The position numbers were made by a program, and so were the translations under genes. A stretch of 48,735 bases of DNA from Oceanobacillus indicireducens (GTDB lineage: Bacteria; Bacillota; Bacilli; Bacillales; Amphibacillaceae), in assembly GCF_014647195.1 (NCBI RefSeq), contig NZ_BMOS01000016.1, positions 1-48,735 on the forward strand. Reading direction: 5' to 3'. The notes beneath the pieces are model-generated. The model worked only from the letters and a program-made list of their open reading frames with translations, was not told where the DNA came from and ran no database searches. Position 1 is the stretch's first letter. The number at the start of each line of letters is the position of its first letter. This document shows, in pieces, positions 25,371-33,990 of the stretch.

Positions 25371-26414
25371 TTGAAGAAATTCTTATATTTATTCATGGTA
25401 AGTGCAATTATTGTTGTATTAGCGGCTTGTGGAGGAAAGGATGAAGGAGGATCTTCATCTGGAGAAGATGGGAAAACGTCGATTGACAAGCTATCCATCG
25501 GGTTTGTTCCATCAAGAGAGCCAGAAGAAATTATCACAGCAACAGAACCTTTGAAAGATTTATTGAAAGAGGAAATGTCTGCTCAAGGTTATGAAATAGG
25601 TGAAATCGATATTACAGTAGGGACAAACTACGAGGCGGTTGGTGAAGCACTTTCAGCTGGGACAACGGATATTGGGCTTATTCCTGGTGGTACATATGTG
25701 CTATATGATGATGGTGCAGAGGCTGTTTTGACAGCAACACGAGCTGGATTAAGTATTGAATCTGATGATGCAAAAGAGTGGAATGATAATAAGCCGACAG
25801 AAGACTCCGATGAACAGACGACAAGCTACCGTGCTTTGATTATCGCTGGTCCGTCTGCAAAAGGACAGGAATTGTCGGAAAAGGTAAATAATGGCGAAGA
25901 GTTAACGTGGGATGATGTGAATAGTGCATCTTGGGCTGTGATGTCTTCCTCTTCACCGGCAGGCTATATTTACCCTGCTCTATGGTTGGATGAAAACTAT
26001 GGAAATACGATTACGGACCTTGATAATGTAGTAAAATCTGATTCTTATGGAAGTTCATTTGCACGACTTGCAGCAGGTCAAATTGACGTCATGGTAGCAT
26101 ACGCAGATGCAAGACGTGACAATGAAGACCAGTGGCAAGATGAATTCGGCGGAGAAGGAACGATCTGGGATGAAACGAATGTCATTGGTGTAACTCCTGC
26201 TATTTATAATGACACGGTTAGTGTCAGTAAGAATTCTGAAATTATGGATGATGACTTGAAAGCAGCTATTCAGCAAGCCTTTATCAATATTGGTGAGTCA
26301 GAAGAAGGACAAGAAGTCATTTCTATCTACAACCACGAAGGATACCAAGAAGCTGATCCAGCCGATTATGACAATGAAAGAGATGCACAGGAAATGGTTC
26401 AAAGTCTGAACTAA
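25371..26414 (+). CDS. phnD: PhnD-like phosphonate/phosphate-binding lipoprotein
   Basis: A 347-residue ABC substrate-binding protein. The signal peptide ends in a lipobox (VLAAC, Cys20), so the mature protein is anchored outside the membrane. A PhnD pattern follows: LSIGFVPSREPEEIITATEPL, TVGTNYEAVGEALSAGTTDIGLIPGGTYVL, SSPAGYIYPALWLDEN and ARLAAGQIDVMVAYADARRD. The start is TTG with GAGAGGAAG upstream. It heads a phnD-phnC-phnE-phnE transporter operon. The ligand could be phosphonate, phosphite or phosphate; the Pho-box-like promoter fits any of these. Confidence 0.88.
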   Translation: MKKFLYLFMVSAIIVVLAACGGKDEGGSSSGEDGKTSIDKLSIGFVPSREPEEIITATEPLKDLLKEEMSAQGYEIGEIDITVGTNYEAVGEALSAGTTDIGLIPGGTYVLYDDGAEAVLTATRAGLSIESDDAKEWNDNKPTEDSDEQTTSYRALIIAGPSAKGQELSEKVNNGEELTWDDVNSASWAVMSSSSPAGYIYPALWLDENYGNTITDLDNVVKSDSYGSSFARLAAGQIDVMVAYADARRDNEDQWQDEFGGEGTIWDETNVIGVTPAIYNDTVSVSKNSEIMDDDLKAAIQQAFINIGESEEGQEVISIYNHEGYQEADPADYDNERDAQEMVQSLN

Positions 26415-26446
26415 TCAAACGCATCATTCAATAGAATGCTAGTTAA

Positions 26447-26479
26447 ATGAGAGCATCACTTGTTGATGTTCTCATTTTT
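26447..26479 (+). terminator. Partial terminator between phnD and phnC
   Basis: ATGAGAGCATCA and TGATGTTCTCAT form a stem of about 11 pairs with a short loop, followed by TTTTTC. Because the next gene starts 20 bp later in the same direction, it probably reduces read-through so that more binding protein than membrane complex is made. Confidence 0.65.
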
Positions 26480-26498
26480 CAAGATTGGAGAGTAAGAG

Positions 26499-27281
26499 AT
26501 GATAGAATTTATCGACGTTGGAAAAACTTATTCGAATAACATGAAAGCACTGGAAGATATTAATTTGCGGATTGAAAAAGGTGAATTCGTTGCGGTTATC
26601 GGTCCTTCAGGTGCTGGGAAATCTACATTGCTTCGTTGCATCAACCGAATGCATGATATATCTGAGGGAAAATTAATTGTTGACGGAGTGGAAGTAAACT
26701 CATTGAAAGGAAAAGAGATTCGCAAATTCAGGCAGCGTATTGGCATGATTTTTCAATCTTATAATCTTGTTACAAGAATCTCCGTTATAAAAAATGTCCT
26801 CGTGTCCTTCGCTCCAAAGCTTCCCTATTGGAGAAAAGTGCTCGGGCTGTATACTAAAGAGCATAAAGTGAAGGCGTTGACGGCACTTGACCAAGTTGGA
26901 ATTTTGGACAAAGCGTATGTCCGAGTTGATCAATTGTCTGGTGGACAACAGCAACGTGTGGCACTAGCACGAACACTTGCGCAGAACCCCGACATTATTC
27001 TAGCTGATGAGCCGATTGCATCCCTCGACCCTGTGACAGCTAAACAGGTAATGGATGATTTCACAAAAATAAATCGGGAAACGAATATTTCTGTCATTAT
27101 CAACATCCACCATGTCGAAATAGCGCTTGAATATGCGGACCGGATTATCGGGATTAGAAAAGGAAAAATTGTTTATGATGGAAAAGCGGAGGATTTAACA
27201 GAGGAAAATCTTAATTACATATATAAAGGGCAGACAGAAGAATTGCAATCAAATGAAATGGAGGGGAAAACGGATGTATGA
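26499..27281 (+). CDS. phnC: PhnC-type ABC transporter ATPase
   Basis: A 260-residue ABC ATPase. Walker A GPSGAGKS is at residues 35-42, the signature is LSGGQQQR, Walker B is DIILADEPIASLDP, and the switch His is in INIHHVEIALEYADRI. The FVAVIGPSGAGKSTLLRCINRM pattern and the IFQSYNLVTRISVIKNVL Q-loop match PhnC. It powers the permeases downstream and overlaps the first one by 8 bp. TTGGAGAG precedes the ATG. Confidence 0.9.
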   Translation: MIEFIDVGKTYSNNMKALEDINLRIEKGEFVAVIGPSGAGKSTLLRCINRMHDISEGKLIVDGVEVNSLKGKEIRKFRQRIGMIFQSYNLVTRISVIKNVLVSFAPKLPYWRKVLGLYTKEHKVKALTALDQVGILDKAYVRVDQLSGGQQQRVALARTLAQNPDIILADEPIASLDPVTAKQVMDDFTKINRETNISVIINIHHVEIALEYADRIIGIRKGKIVYDGKAEDLTEENLNYIYKGQTEELQSNEMEGKTDV

Positions 27282-28086
27282 TAGAATTTTCCCCCCAGCT
27301 AAAATTACACTCCCAAATGGAAAGATCGTTTATGAGAAAAAGTCGCGGGCACCGATCATTCTCGTACTGCTTGTGCTCGCTACGATTATTTCGGTCCGGT
27401 TTACAAATTTTGATTTGAATACATTGTTTAAGCGAGGGCATGAATTTTTTGTGATAATCGGTCAAATGATTCCACCAAAATGGGATTATTTAAATAATAT
27501 TTGGAAGCCGCTCCTCGATACCATTAAGATGTCATTATTGGGTTCCATTCTCGGCTCGATTGCTGCCGTTCCAGCAGCTTATTTCGCATCTTCTAATATC
27601 GTAAGTAAGCCAGTAGCTGCGGTGGCAAAGTTTTTCCTGAGTATTCTCCGCACATTGCCGACGCTTGTTACGGCATTGATTGCTACTTTTATATTCGGCC
27701 TCGGGACACTGGCAGGTACGGTAGCGATTTTTCTATTTACGATTGCTTATGTTGGGAAATTGCTATATGAACAAATTGAAAATGCCAACATGGGATCTTT
27801 TGAGGCGATGGAATCAATTGGAATGGGCCGTCTGCAAGCGTTCCGTTATGCGATTTTCCCCCAAGTCTTGCCTAACTACTTGTCAACCTCGCTATTTTCC
27901 TTTGAAGGAAACGTCAGGTATGCCGCAATTTTAGGGTATGTCGGTGCTGGCGGGATTGGACTATTGCTAGATGAATCACTTGGCTGGCGCGATTATTCAA
28001 GTGTTGGGATGATATTGCTCATGCTGATTATTACGGTATATCTCATTGAAAAAGTCAGCGAGCATTTTCGCAAAAAGTTAATCTAA
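27274..28086 (+). CDS. phnE: PhnE-type phosphonate ABC permease
   Basis: A 270-residue permease with six or so spans. Features are WKPLLDTIKMSLLGSILGSIAAVPAAYFAS, LRTLPTLVTALIATFIFGLG, the coupling-helix region IENANMGSFEAMESIGMGRLQAFRYAIFPQVLPNYL, and ILGYVGAGGIGLLLDESLGWRDYSSVGMIL. I use ATG 27274 after GGAGGGG rather than the in-frame ATG at 27253. It is one half of a heterodimeric membrane channel with the next gene. Confidence 0.88.
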   Translation: MYDRIFPPAKITLPNGKIVYEKKSRAPIILVLLVLATIISVRFTNFDLNTLFKRGHEFFVIIGQMIPPKWDYLNNIWKPLLDTIKMSLLGSILGSIAAVPAAYFASSNIVSKPVAAVAKFFLSILRTLPTLVTALIATFIFGLGTLAGTVAIFLFTIAYVGKLLYEQIENANMGSFEAMESIGMGRLQAFRYAIFPQVLPNYLSTSLFSFEGNVRYAAILGYVGAGGIGLLLDESLGWRDYSSVGMILLMLIITVYLIEKVSEHFRKKLI

Positions 28087-28100
28087 AGGAGTATATTCAT

Positions 28101-28907
28101 ATGGATGCAATCGAAAAACAGCTTCATGCTTCACCGCGAAATTTACGCTATATCTTTACCATAGCCATACTCATCCTGCTTTTATTTATTTGGTCGCTCA
28201 CTACTGTGAATCTAGATAATGTATCTGAAAGCGGGTTGGGGATTGCTGCAGGGATTATTGGAGGGATTCTGAATCCGGATTTAGATTTATTATTTAGTTT
28301 TACATCCCAGGGTGTGTTGTATTTACTTATTGAAACGATAGCAATTGCTTTTCTCGGTACGATTATGGGTTCGATATTGGCGATTCCGCTTGCGTTTCTA
28401 TCCGCCTCTAAGATTGTACCAAAACCTGTTGCGAGTGTTACGAGACTTTTATTAATTATCATTCGTACGATTCCGGCCCTTGTTTATGGATTAATGTTTA
28501 TTCGCGTCACAGGGCCAGGTCCATTTGCCGGTGTGTTGACCATTTCACTTGCATCAATCGGGATGCTCGCCAAATTATTCGTCGATGTGATTGAAGAGCT
28601 CGATACAAATATCTTGGAATCTCTTGACTCGATTGGCTGCAATACATTTGAGAAAATCCGTTACGGTATATGGCCACAGCTTTTTTCCATGTTTCTTTCC
28701 ATCATCATTTACCGTTTCGATATGAACTTAAGAGAAGCATCGATTCTTGGAATTGTAGGGGCAGGGGGAATTGGTGCGCCACTAATCTTTGCGATGAATG
28801 CTTACCGGTGGTCTGAGGTTGGTTCGATTCTTATTGGTTTAGTTGTGCTAATATTATTGGTCGAATTTTTCTCTAATCGAATTCGGAACAAACTCGTACG
28901 GGGGTAG
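28101..28907 (+). CDS. phnE: Second PhnE-type phosphonate ABC permease
   Basis: A 268-residue permease paralogous to the preceding one: LLIETIAIAFLGTIMGSILAIPLAFLSA, IIRTIPALVYGLMFIRVTGPGPFAGVL, the coupling region DTNILESLDSIGCNTFEKIRYGIWPQ and ASILGIVGAGGIGAPLIFAMNAYRWSEVG. It starts 14 bp after the first permease with AAAGGAG upstream. Last gene of the transporter operon. Confidence 0.88.
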   Translation: MDAIEKQLHASPRNLRYIFTIAILILLLFIWSLTTVNLDNVSESGLGIAAGIIGGILNPDLDLLFSFTSQGVLYLLIETIAIAFLGTIMGSILAIPLAFLSASKIVPKPVASVTRLLLIIIRTIPALVYGLMFIRVTGPGPFAGVLTISLASIGMLAKLFVDVIEELDTNILESLDSIGCNTFEKIRYGIWPQLFSMFLSIIIYRFDMNLREASILGIVGAGGIGAPLIFAMNAYRWSEVGSILIGLVVLILLVEFFSNRIRNKLVRG

Positions 28908-29025
28908 GATATCCATTTTGTTGTATAAACTATAATTTACAGATTTTTAACTAATTAAAACGAGAAGTCTCCCTCCTATTAGCATGGTGTGGTGGGAGAT
29001 GAATCGTTTGTTTTGTCAGAAATTA

Positions 29026-29067
29026 TTGATAGTTATTTTCTTTTCGGTTACAATAGAACGAACGTTC
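29026..29067 (+). promoter_or_regulatory. tnpB promoter with LexA box
   Basis: TTGATA (29026-29031), a 17-bp gap and TACAAT (29049-29054) form a near-consensus sigma-A promoter. GAACGAACGTTC at 29056-29067 immediately downstream fits the Bacillus LexA/DinR core (GAAC, four bases, GTTC, with purine/pyrimidine preferences satisfied). It would cover the transcription start, so LexA binding should repress tnpB until DNA damage. Confidence 0.55.
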
Positions 29068-29087
29068 CGATCGAGGGGGTGAGTATC

Positions 29088-30251
29088 ATGTATCGTGGAA
29101 AGCGAGTTTCTTTTCATGCATCGAAGGAAGCAATCGATCGCTTGTTTGCATGCAATCGTCTGTCCGCTTATGTGTGGAATGCTTGTTTAGAAGTTGCTAA
29201 AAACCATCATCTGCAAGCAGGTAAGTGGATCAATCGAACCCATTTACAACAAGCAATCAAGAAAATGGTCCCTCTTCACAGTCAAAGTATCCAAGCAGTG
29301 GCACATAATTACTTGGATGCCAGAGATAGCACGAAGAAAGCCAGAGAAAAAGGGATTTCTACTGCCCGCTATCCCTACAAGAAAAAACGCCATTATAATA
29401 CGAAGTGGGTGGACAAAGCCTTCAAAATAGAGGGAAACAAAATCACCTTATCCATGGGGGCTAAACGTAAACCGATTGTTGTCTTCGTCTCGGATTTACC
29501 ATCTGGCGATATCAAAGAAATCGAGCTTTGTTATGACAACGGCTTATATTTGTCCGTTTCCTTTGATGATGGCCAGCTTCCAGAAGAGCGAGTAGGAACC
29601 CAAGAGGCGGGTGTCGATATGGGAGAAATCCATTCCTTCGCTTCGATCGCTGAAAATGGGGAAGGTGTGATTCTGTCTGGCCGGAAGCTGCGAAGTATTC
29701 ACCGTTTCCGCAATCAAAAGCTAAAAGAACTGCAACGCAAAATGAGTAAATGTAAAAAAGGCTCGAACCAATGGAAAAAATACCAGCGTGCTAAAAAGTA
29801 CATCCTGTCAAAAAGTGATAAACAATTACGTGATGCGAGTCATAAAATTACGAGAAATTTCATGGAGTGGGCGGTGGAAGAATCGGTCCACACGTTACAT
29901 GTTGGTGACGCACGAAATGTCAGTAAACATACGAAAAAGAGAAAACGATTGAACAGAACCAATCGACAAAAAATGTCGAATTGGAATGTAGGACAGCTAC
30001 TAGGTTACCTCGTCTATAAGGCGGAGGCAACAGGTATCCAGGTCGTATTAGTAGATGAATCCTACACCACACAAACATGTCCTGTTTGTCAAAACAGACG
30101 AAAACCATCCGGAAGAACCTATACTTGTTCTTGTGGTTACGAGGCGCATCGTGATTTGCATGGTGCAGCGAACATCTTAACGAAATCCAAATACAAAAAG
30201 ATGCTGCCGGTACCGACAAGCAAGAAGATAACGTATCTACGAGTTGCATAA
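29088..30251 (+). CDS. tnpB: TnpB RNA-guided nuclease (IS605 OrfB family)
   Basis: A 387-residue TnpB. RuvC-I Asp is D177 (AGVDMG), the zinc finger has CPVC and TCSCG around residues 328-347, and RuvC-III Asp is D356 (HRDLHGAANI). At the usual RuvC-II position the sequence is LHVGDARNV (G273-D274), lacking the normal Glu; E324 in VDESYTTQTC could serve instead, as in TnpB groups with rearranged catalytic sites. I use ATG 29088, which has GGGGGTGAG upstream; an extension to 28989 would include the promoter. TnpB with its omega RNA cuts empty donor sites and so preserves the element. Confidence 0.85.
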   Translation: MYRGKRVSFHASKEAIDRLFACNRLSAYVWNACLEVAKNHHLQAGKWINRTHLQQAIKKMVPLHSQSIQAVAHNYLDARDSTKKAREKGISTARYPYKKKRHYNTKWVDKAFKIEGNKITLSMGAKRKPIVVFVSDLPSGDIKEIELCYDNGLYLSVSFDDGQLPEERVGTQEAGVDMGEIHSFASIAENGEGVILSGRKLRSIHRFRNQKLKELQRKMSKCKKGSNQWKKYQRAKKYILSKSDKQLRDASHKITRNFMEWAVEESVHTLHVGDARNVSKHTKKRKRLNRTNRQKMSNWNVGQLLGYLVYKAEATGIQVVLVDESYTTQTCPVCQNRRKPSGRTYTCSCGYEAHRDLHGAANILTKSKYKKMLPVPTSKKITYLRVA

Positions 30252-30440
30252 AACAATGAGTAGTAAATGGCGTGTTCCCGCCCACATGGATTGATGTGTT
30301 GCTTATTATGAGATAAAGAACACCCACCACCATCAGGTGGAGCGTCTCCTAACCGATGCGCACGGGAACTCTTTTTCTTTAAGATAAGAAACCCCCATTT
30401 CAAAAGATGTTCATCTTTAAGTGGAGGGAGGTTCATTAGG
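30252..30440 (+). ncRNA. Probable omega RNA / right-end region of TnpB element
   Basis: Downstream of tnpB there is no gene, but compact hairpins: CCACC-ATCA-GGTGG at 30327-30340 and a large nested hairpin at 30389-30433. In TnpB elements the guide (omega) RNA spans the 3' end of tnpB and the right end, with the guide taken from flanking DNA. That predicts a guide beginning just after about 30438. Position and structure support it; expression is not shown. Confidence 0.45.
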
Positions 30441-30503
30441 AATACAACAATGATTTGATAGAGTGGATATGAAAAAATAAATGATCTGACTAGGAGGGTA
30501 AAA

Positions 30504-33104
30504 GTGAAAAGAAATGCTTATGCTTTATGGATGTTGCTGCTCACGCTAATCGTAAGTATTACCGTTTTACCAATGCCATTTCAGGCGGAGACAATGGATG
30601 ACCCAGCTCCAATCATTCAGCCGGAAACCCCAAATGGAAAGAAAGTATTATTTGATAATACCCACGCACAAACGGCTGGACAAGCAGATTGGGTGATTGA
30701 TGGGGCTTTCTCCGATTTTGCGGAAGGGATAGCCGACAATGGGTATTATGTGGAAGAGTTTCGGAAAAACGGTCCGCTAGCTGTAGAGGACTTGGAGGAT
30801 TATGATGTGTTTGTCATCCCAGAGGCAAATATTCCGTTCAAGAAAGAAGAACAGGATGCGATGATTACGTATGTTGAAAATGGTGGAAGTATATTCTTTA
30901 TTTCCGATCATTATAATGCGGATCGCAATAAAAATCGCTGGGATTCTTCGGAAGTGATGAATGGATACCGTCGCGGAGCACATGATGATCCAACAAAAGG
31001 AATGTCAGAGGAAGAAAAGAACTCTGAAGCCATGCAAGGCGTGGAAGGGTCCGATTGGCTAAGTGATAACTTTGGTATCCGTTTCAGGTACAATGCCGCG
31101 GGGACAGTAATAGCAGATCAAGTAGTGGACCCAGCAGAAACATTTGGGATTACACAAGGTGTGAGCGAAGTAACGATGCATGCTGGTTCGACACTAGCTA
31201 TAACAGATCCAGAAATAGCAAAAGGAATTCTGTACTTGCCAGAAGGTCTTGATGAAAGCGATAAATGGGGACCAGCAGTGGATGAAGGAATTTATCATGG
31301 TGGTGGAGTAGAAGAAGGTCCATATGCCGCTATTTCCAAATTGAAGGAAGGTAAAGCTGCCTTTATTGGCGACTCCTCTCCTGTAGAAGATGCGACACCG
31401 AAATACCGAAATGAAGAAACCGGTGCAAAGAAAACAACGTATGATGGATTTAAAGATGCTGACAACGGAGAATTACTATTAAATATGATTGATTGGCTAG
31501 CGGAGGATGAATCCTATGAGAACTTTGCCGAGGTAGGTATCCCGTTAGATGAACCTTCGCCCTTCTTGGACAAGGAAATACCGGAAAATTCAACAGAACC
31601 CGAGGAGGAACCTTGGTCTACACCGTTAGAATCTTATGATTGGTTTGATCCAGCAACATTCGCACCAGGCTCTTTTGGTTCACCTGAAGATCCGGTTGCG
31701 GAACCGGAACTATCCTTGAGTTATCCATCTGTTTTACCAAAAAACGAGCTCTTTACCATTGAAGTTGTGGCAGAAGGTTTAAATCCCGGGCAAACGATTA
31801 CGGGGTATAACCTTGGTGTTTATTTAGATGGTGGAAAGCAAGTAGCCAAAGTTCAGAATGCTGATGGAAGCTGGCCTTCTGATTATGGTTATAGTGAACA
31901 ATTTTCACTTACAGCAAATAGTGACGGTATTGCAAAGCAAACCTTAAACGTACAGCTTGATAAAAATGCGGATGGAAATGCGAATGTACGCTTGCGTAAA
32001 GGTTCAACAAACGTCCTTACAAATCCCGCGCTGATTAGAGAAGCGGAAGAAACTGTAAAACTTTCAATTCAGGAAGCTCGTGCTTTAGCGGATGGTAAAC
32101 CTGTAGAAGTAGAGGGCGTTATTACGACAAAACCAGGACTATTCGGTGGGCAAGGTTTTTATTTACAAGATGAAACATCAGGAATCTATGTGTTTCAACA
32201 TGACGAGCAGTTTCGTCCTGGAGATAAAGTGAAGCTTGAAGGTGTCGTAACAACATTTCAAGGTTTAAAGCAAATTTCAGATCTGAAACAAATCGATGTA
32301 ATAGGTGAAAGTGAACTCCCGGAATTTGCAGTGGTCGACAAAATAGACGATGCCAACCAAGGGCAGCGTGTTACGATTCAGGGTGAAATTGAAAATATCG
32401 TGTCCCACTGGAATGCATTTGAATTTGATGTAAGAAACGGTGAAAATTTGACGAGAGTGCGAGTCGATGACCGAACGAATATATCCTATGAAGCGTTTGT
32501 AAGCAATTATGAAGAGGGAGAAAAAGTTTCGGTATCTGGTATCGCTTCGATTTTTCAAGATACGTATCAATTATTAGTAGTGGATGAAGACCATATCCAG
32601 AAGACGGCAGATTCTGGTTCTGCCCCAATCATTAACCCTATTCCAGATTTCACGACATTTGATATTACGGAATCTTATCAAATTCCGGTTGATGTGTATG
32701 ATGAAGATGGAGATTTAGCTCAGGTCATTATTGAGATGGAAGACAATACAATGGAAAATGATATTTCGATTGAGCCTCTAGATTATACACCTGGAAATTA
32801 TGAAATAAAAATTATTGCACGTGATGAGGCAGGGCATGTCACGGAAGAAGTGTTTCCTGTAGAAGCAATTCTCTCCCTATCTGAACTGGATGAATTAGTG
32901 GAATTAGGAGAAGATCAAGGTTATCTCGATGAAAAAATGGAAAAACGGTTATTGAAGAAAGCTATGGATGTTCAAACTGCTAAAAATGAACAAGCGAGAA
33001 ATGGGAAATGGAATGCATTGGTTAATCAGATTAGAGCGCAATCGGGTAAGAAAATAGAGCAGGGGTATATTGATTATTGGGAAATGCCGGTGGAGATGCG
33101 GTAG
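30504..33104 (+). CDS. Large secreted OB-fold protein
   Basis: An 866-residue protein with an N-terminal signal peptide (ALWMLLLTLIVSITVLP; cleavage near FQAETM). Residues about 45-330 look like a secreted GATase-like/DUF4350-type domain (KVLFDNTHAQTAGQADWVID, VFVIPEANIPF, VENGGSIFFISDHYNADR). Then come a proline/glutamate linker, an Ig-like part (395-500), two OB-fold modules as in YhcR-type nucleases (EGVITTKPGLFGGQGFYLQD; GQRVTIQGEIENIV), and a cadherin-like part (IPVDVYDEDGDLAQ). No catalytic nuclease domain is evident. Start GTG with AGGAGGG upstream. Its position beside nucleotidase and phosphonate genes suggests nucleic-acid or phosphate scavenging; that is inference. Confidence 0.65.
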   Translation: MKRNAYALWMLLLTLIVSITVLPMPFQAETMDDPAPIIQPETPNGKKVLFDNTHAQTAGQADWVIDGAFSDFAEGIADNGYYVEEFRKNGPLAVEDLEDYDVFVIPEANIPFKKEEQDAMITYVENGGSIFFISDHYNADRNKNRWDSSEVMNGYRRGAHDDPTKGMSEEEKNSEAMQGVEGSDWLSDNFGIRFRYNAAGTVIADQVVDPAETFGITQGVSEVTMHAGSTLAITDPEIAKGILYLPEGLDESDKWGPAVDEGIYHGGGVEEGPYAAISKLKEGKAAFIGDSSPVEDATPKYRNEETGAKKTTYDGFKDADNGELLLNMIDWLAEDESYENFAEVGIPLDEPSPFLDKEIPENSTEPEEEPWSTPLESYDWFDPATFAPGSFGSPEDPVAEPELSLSYPSVLPKNELFTIEVVAEGLNPGQTITGYNLGVYLDGGKQVAKVQNADGSWPSDYGYSEQFSLTANSDGIAKQTLNVQLDKNADGNANVRLRKGSTNVLTNPALIREAEETVKLSIQEARALADGKPVEVEGVITTKPGLFGGQGFYLQDETSGIYVFQHDEQFRPGDKVKLEGVVTTFQGLKQISDLKQIDVIGESELPEFAVVDKIDDANQGQRVTIQGEIENIVSHWNAFEFDVRNGENLTRVRVDDRTNISYEAFVSNYEEGEKVSVSGIASIFQDTYQLLVVDEDHIQKTADSGSAPIINPIPDFTTFDITESYQIPVDVYDEDGDLAQVIIEMEDNTMENDISIEPLDYTPGNYEIKIIARDEAGHVTEEVFPVEAILSLSELDELVELGEDQGYLDEKMEKRLLKKAMDVQTAKNEQARNGKWNALVNQIRAQSGKKIEQGYIDYWEMPVEMR

Positions 33105-33484
33105 GTGAATGGATTGGTGCGGTGTTTTATGGAGAATTTAAGATGATACAATGTTCGCTGCAACTGTCATGAAACGATACTGGCGCTCTGGGATAAATAG
33201 AATTAGTTGTTTAGCATTGAAGTGTGTTTAATAAGTATGGTAACAAAAGGTTAAAAAAAGGGAGCTGGCAGTGTAGTCGAGCTCCCTTTTTTTAGAGGAT
33301 GGTGCGGGCCGAATTGAGAGGGTGAATTGAAGTTTTAATTAGTAGTAGTGCACGTGCTTCTTAATCAAGTCGAGAAAAAAGTATACTGAACAAGCTAATT
33401 ATAATGCGAAATATTCGAAAAGTGAATGGAATAGAGGATTAAAAAATTGAAACAAATTTTAAAGACAGGACAAATAAACAAACA
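33105..33484. other. Intergenic region after secreted protein
   Basis: About 380 bp holding the terminator at 33253-33293. In frame with the small gene at 33485, the reading is open from 33443 (KIETNFKDRTNKQT), so that gene may be the remains of something longer. No other feature seen. Confidence 0.4.
33253..33293 (+). terminator. Strong terminator
   Basis: AAAAAAAGGGAGCT (33253-33266) pairs with AGCTCCCTTTTTTT (33280-33293) around a 13-nt loop. Symmetric A and T runs make it work on both strands. Confidence 0.85.
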
Positions 33485-33592
33485 ATGATAGCTAAAATGT
33501 TGAAGGAACTTGAAAATATGGGTATTTTAAATTTTATATCTAGATTACATTTTCAATTATATCTAATTTTTGAAGGGGAGAGGAAAAGATGA
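33485..33592 (+). CDS. Small orphan protein or helix-turn-helix remnant, 35 aa
   Basis: ATG 33485 to TGA 33592 encodes 35 residues (MIAKMLKELENMGILNF at the start). The stop overlaps the next start as ATGA, suggesting translational coupling. No ribosome binding site precedes the ATG, and the open frame extends upstream to 33443. KDRTNKQTMIAKMLKELENMGI resembles the recognition part of a winged helix, so this may be the C-terminal remnant of a regulator. Confidence 0.35.
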   Translation: MIAKMLKELENMGILNFISRLHFQLYLIFEGERKR

Positions 33593-33990
33593 ACAACCTT
33601 ATAAATGGCTATATTAAAGATGTGCTGCCTTCATTTTTTGCGAGATATAATATACCAAAGAATGTTATTGAAGTTGTTACTAAAGATATAGAAGATCGAA
33701 TTTATTCTCTTTTGATTCGTTGGAATGAGATTGAATTTAGGCGAGTCTTATTAACAACTGGGCTAGAAGAGGCAACCTTTTATGAACCTAATGTGAATTT
33801 AGAATTAAGATGTTTTGTTGTGGTTGCTATTAGAAATAGCTTGTTTGAAAATCTTGTTAGTAATCGAAAGGCTGCATTAGCATTGGGATTGAAAAAGTCA
33901 CCTATACCAGAAACTGATGTTAAAACTTTTACACAGGAAGCAATAAGGCATTTCAAGCAAACGGATTTTGACAAGGAATGTAATAATTAG
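33589..33990 (+). CDS. Hypothetical protein, 133 aa
   Basis: Unrecognised soluble, helical protein with GGGGAGAGG upstream of the ATG. It contains LINGYIKDVLPSFFARYNIP, RVLLTTGLEEATFYEPNVNLELRCFVVVAIRNS and AALALGLKKSPIPETDVKTFTQEAI. No signal peptide or membrane span. It overlaps the next gene by 23 bp, so the two are probably co-expressed. AT-rich, unlike the metabolic genes to the left. Confidence 0.6.
   Translation: MNNLINGYIKDVLPSFFARYNIPKNVIEVVTKDIEDRIYSLLIRWNEIEFRRVLLTTGLEEATFYEPNVNLELRCFVVVAIRNSLFENLVSNRKAALALGLKKSPIPETDVKTFTQEAIRHFKQTDFDKECNN

Larger units (their letters stand above)
28966..30438 (+). mobile_element. TnpB-only IS element (IS200/IS605 superfamily)
   Basis: The element has one gene, tnpB, and no tnpA, so its own transposition would need a TnpA elsewhere. 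The probable left end has an imperfect hairpin, TCTCCCTCC (28968-28976) with GGTGGGAGA (28991-28999). The right end has a nested hairpin from about 30389 to 30433 (AACCCCCA against GTGGAGGGAGGTT). Hairpin ends are typical of this superfamily. It lies between the phosphonate operon and the secreted OB-fold gene. Exact ends are uncertain without an empty site. Confidence 0.7.

Noticed and set aside
28966-29001. Hairpin after phnE as a terminator
   Set aside because: It lacks a T-run and fits better as the left-end hairpin of the TnpB element.
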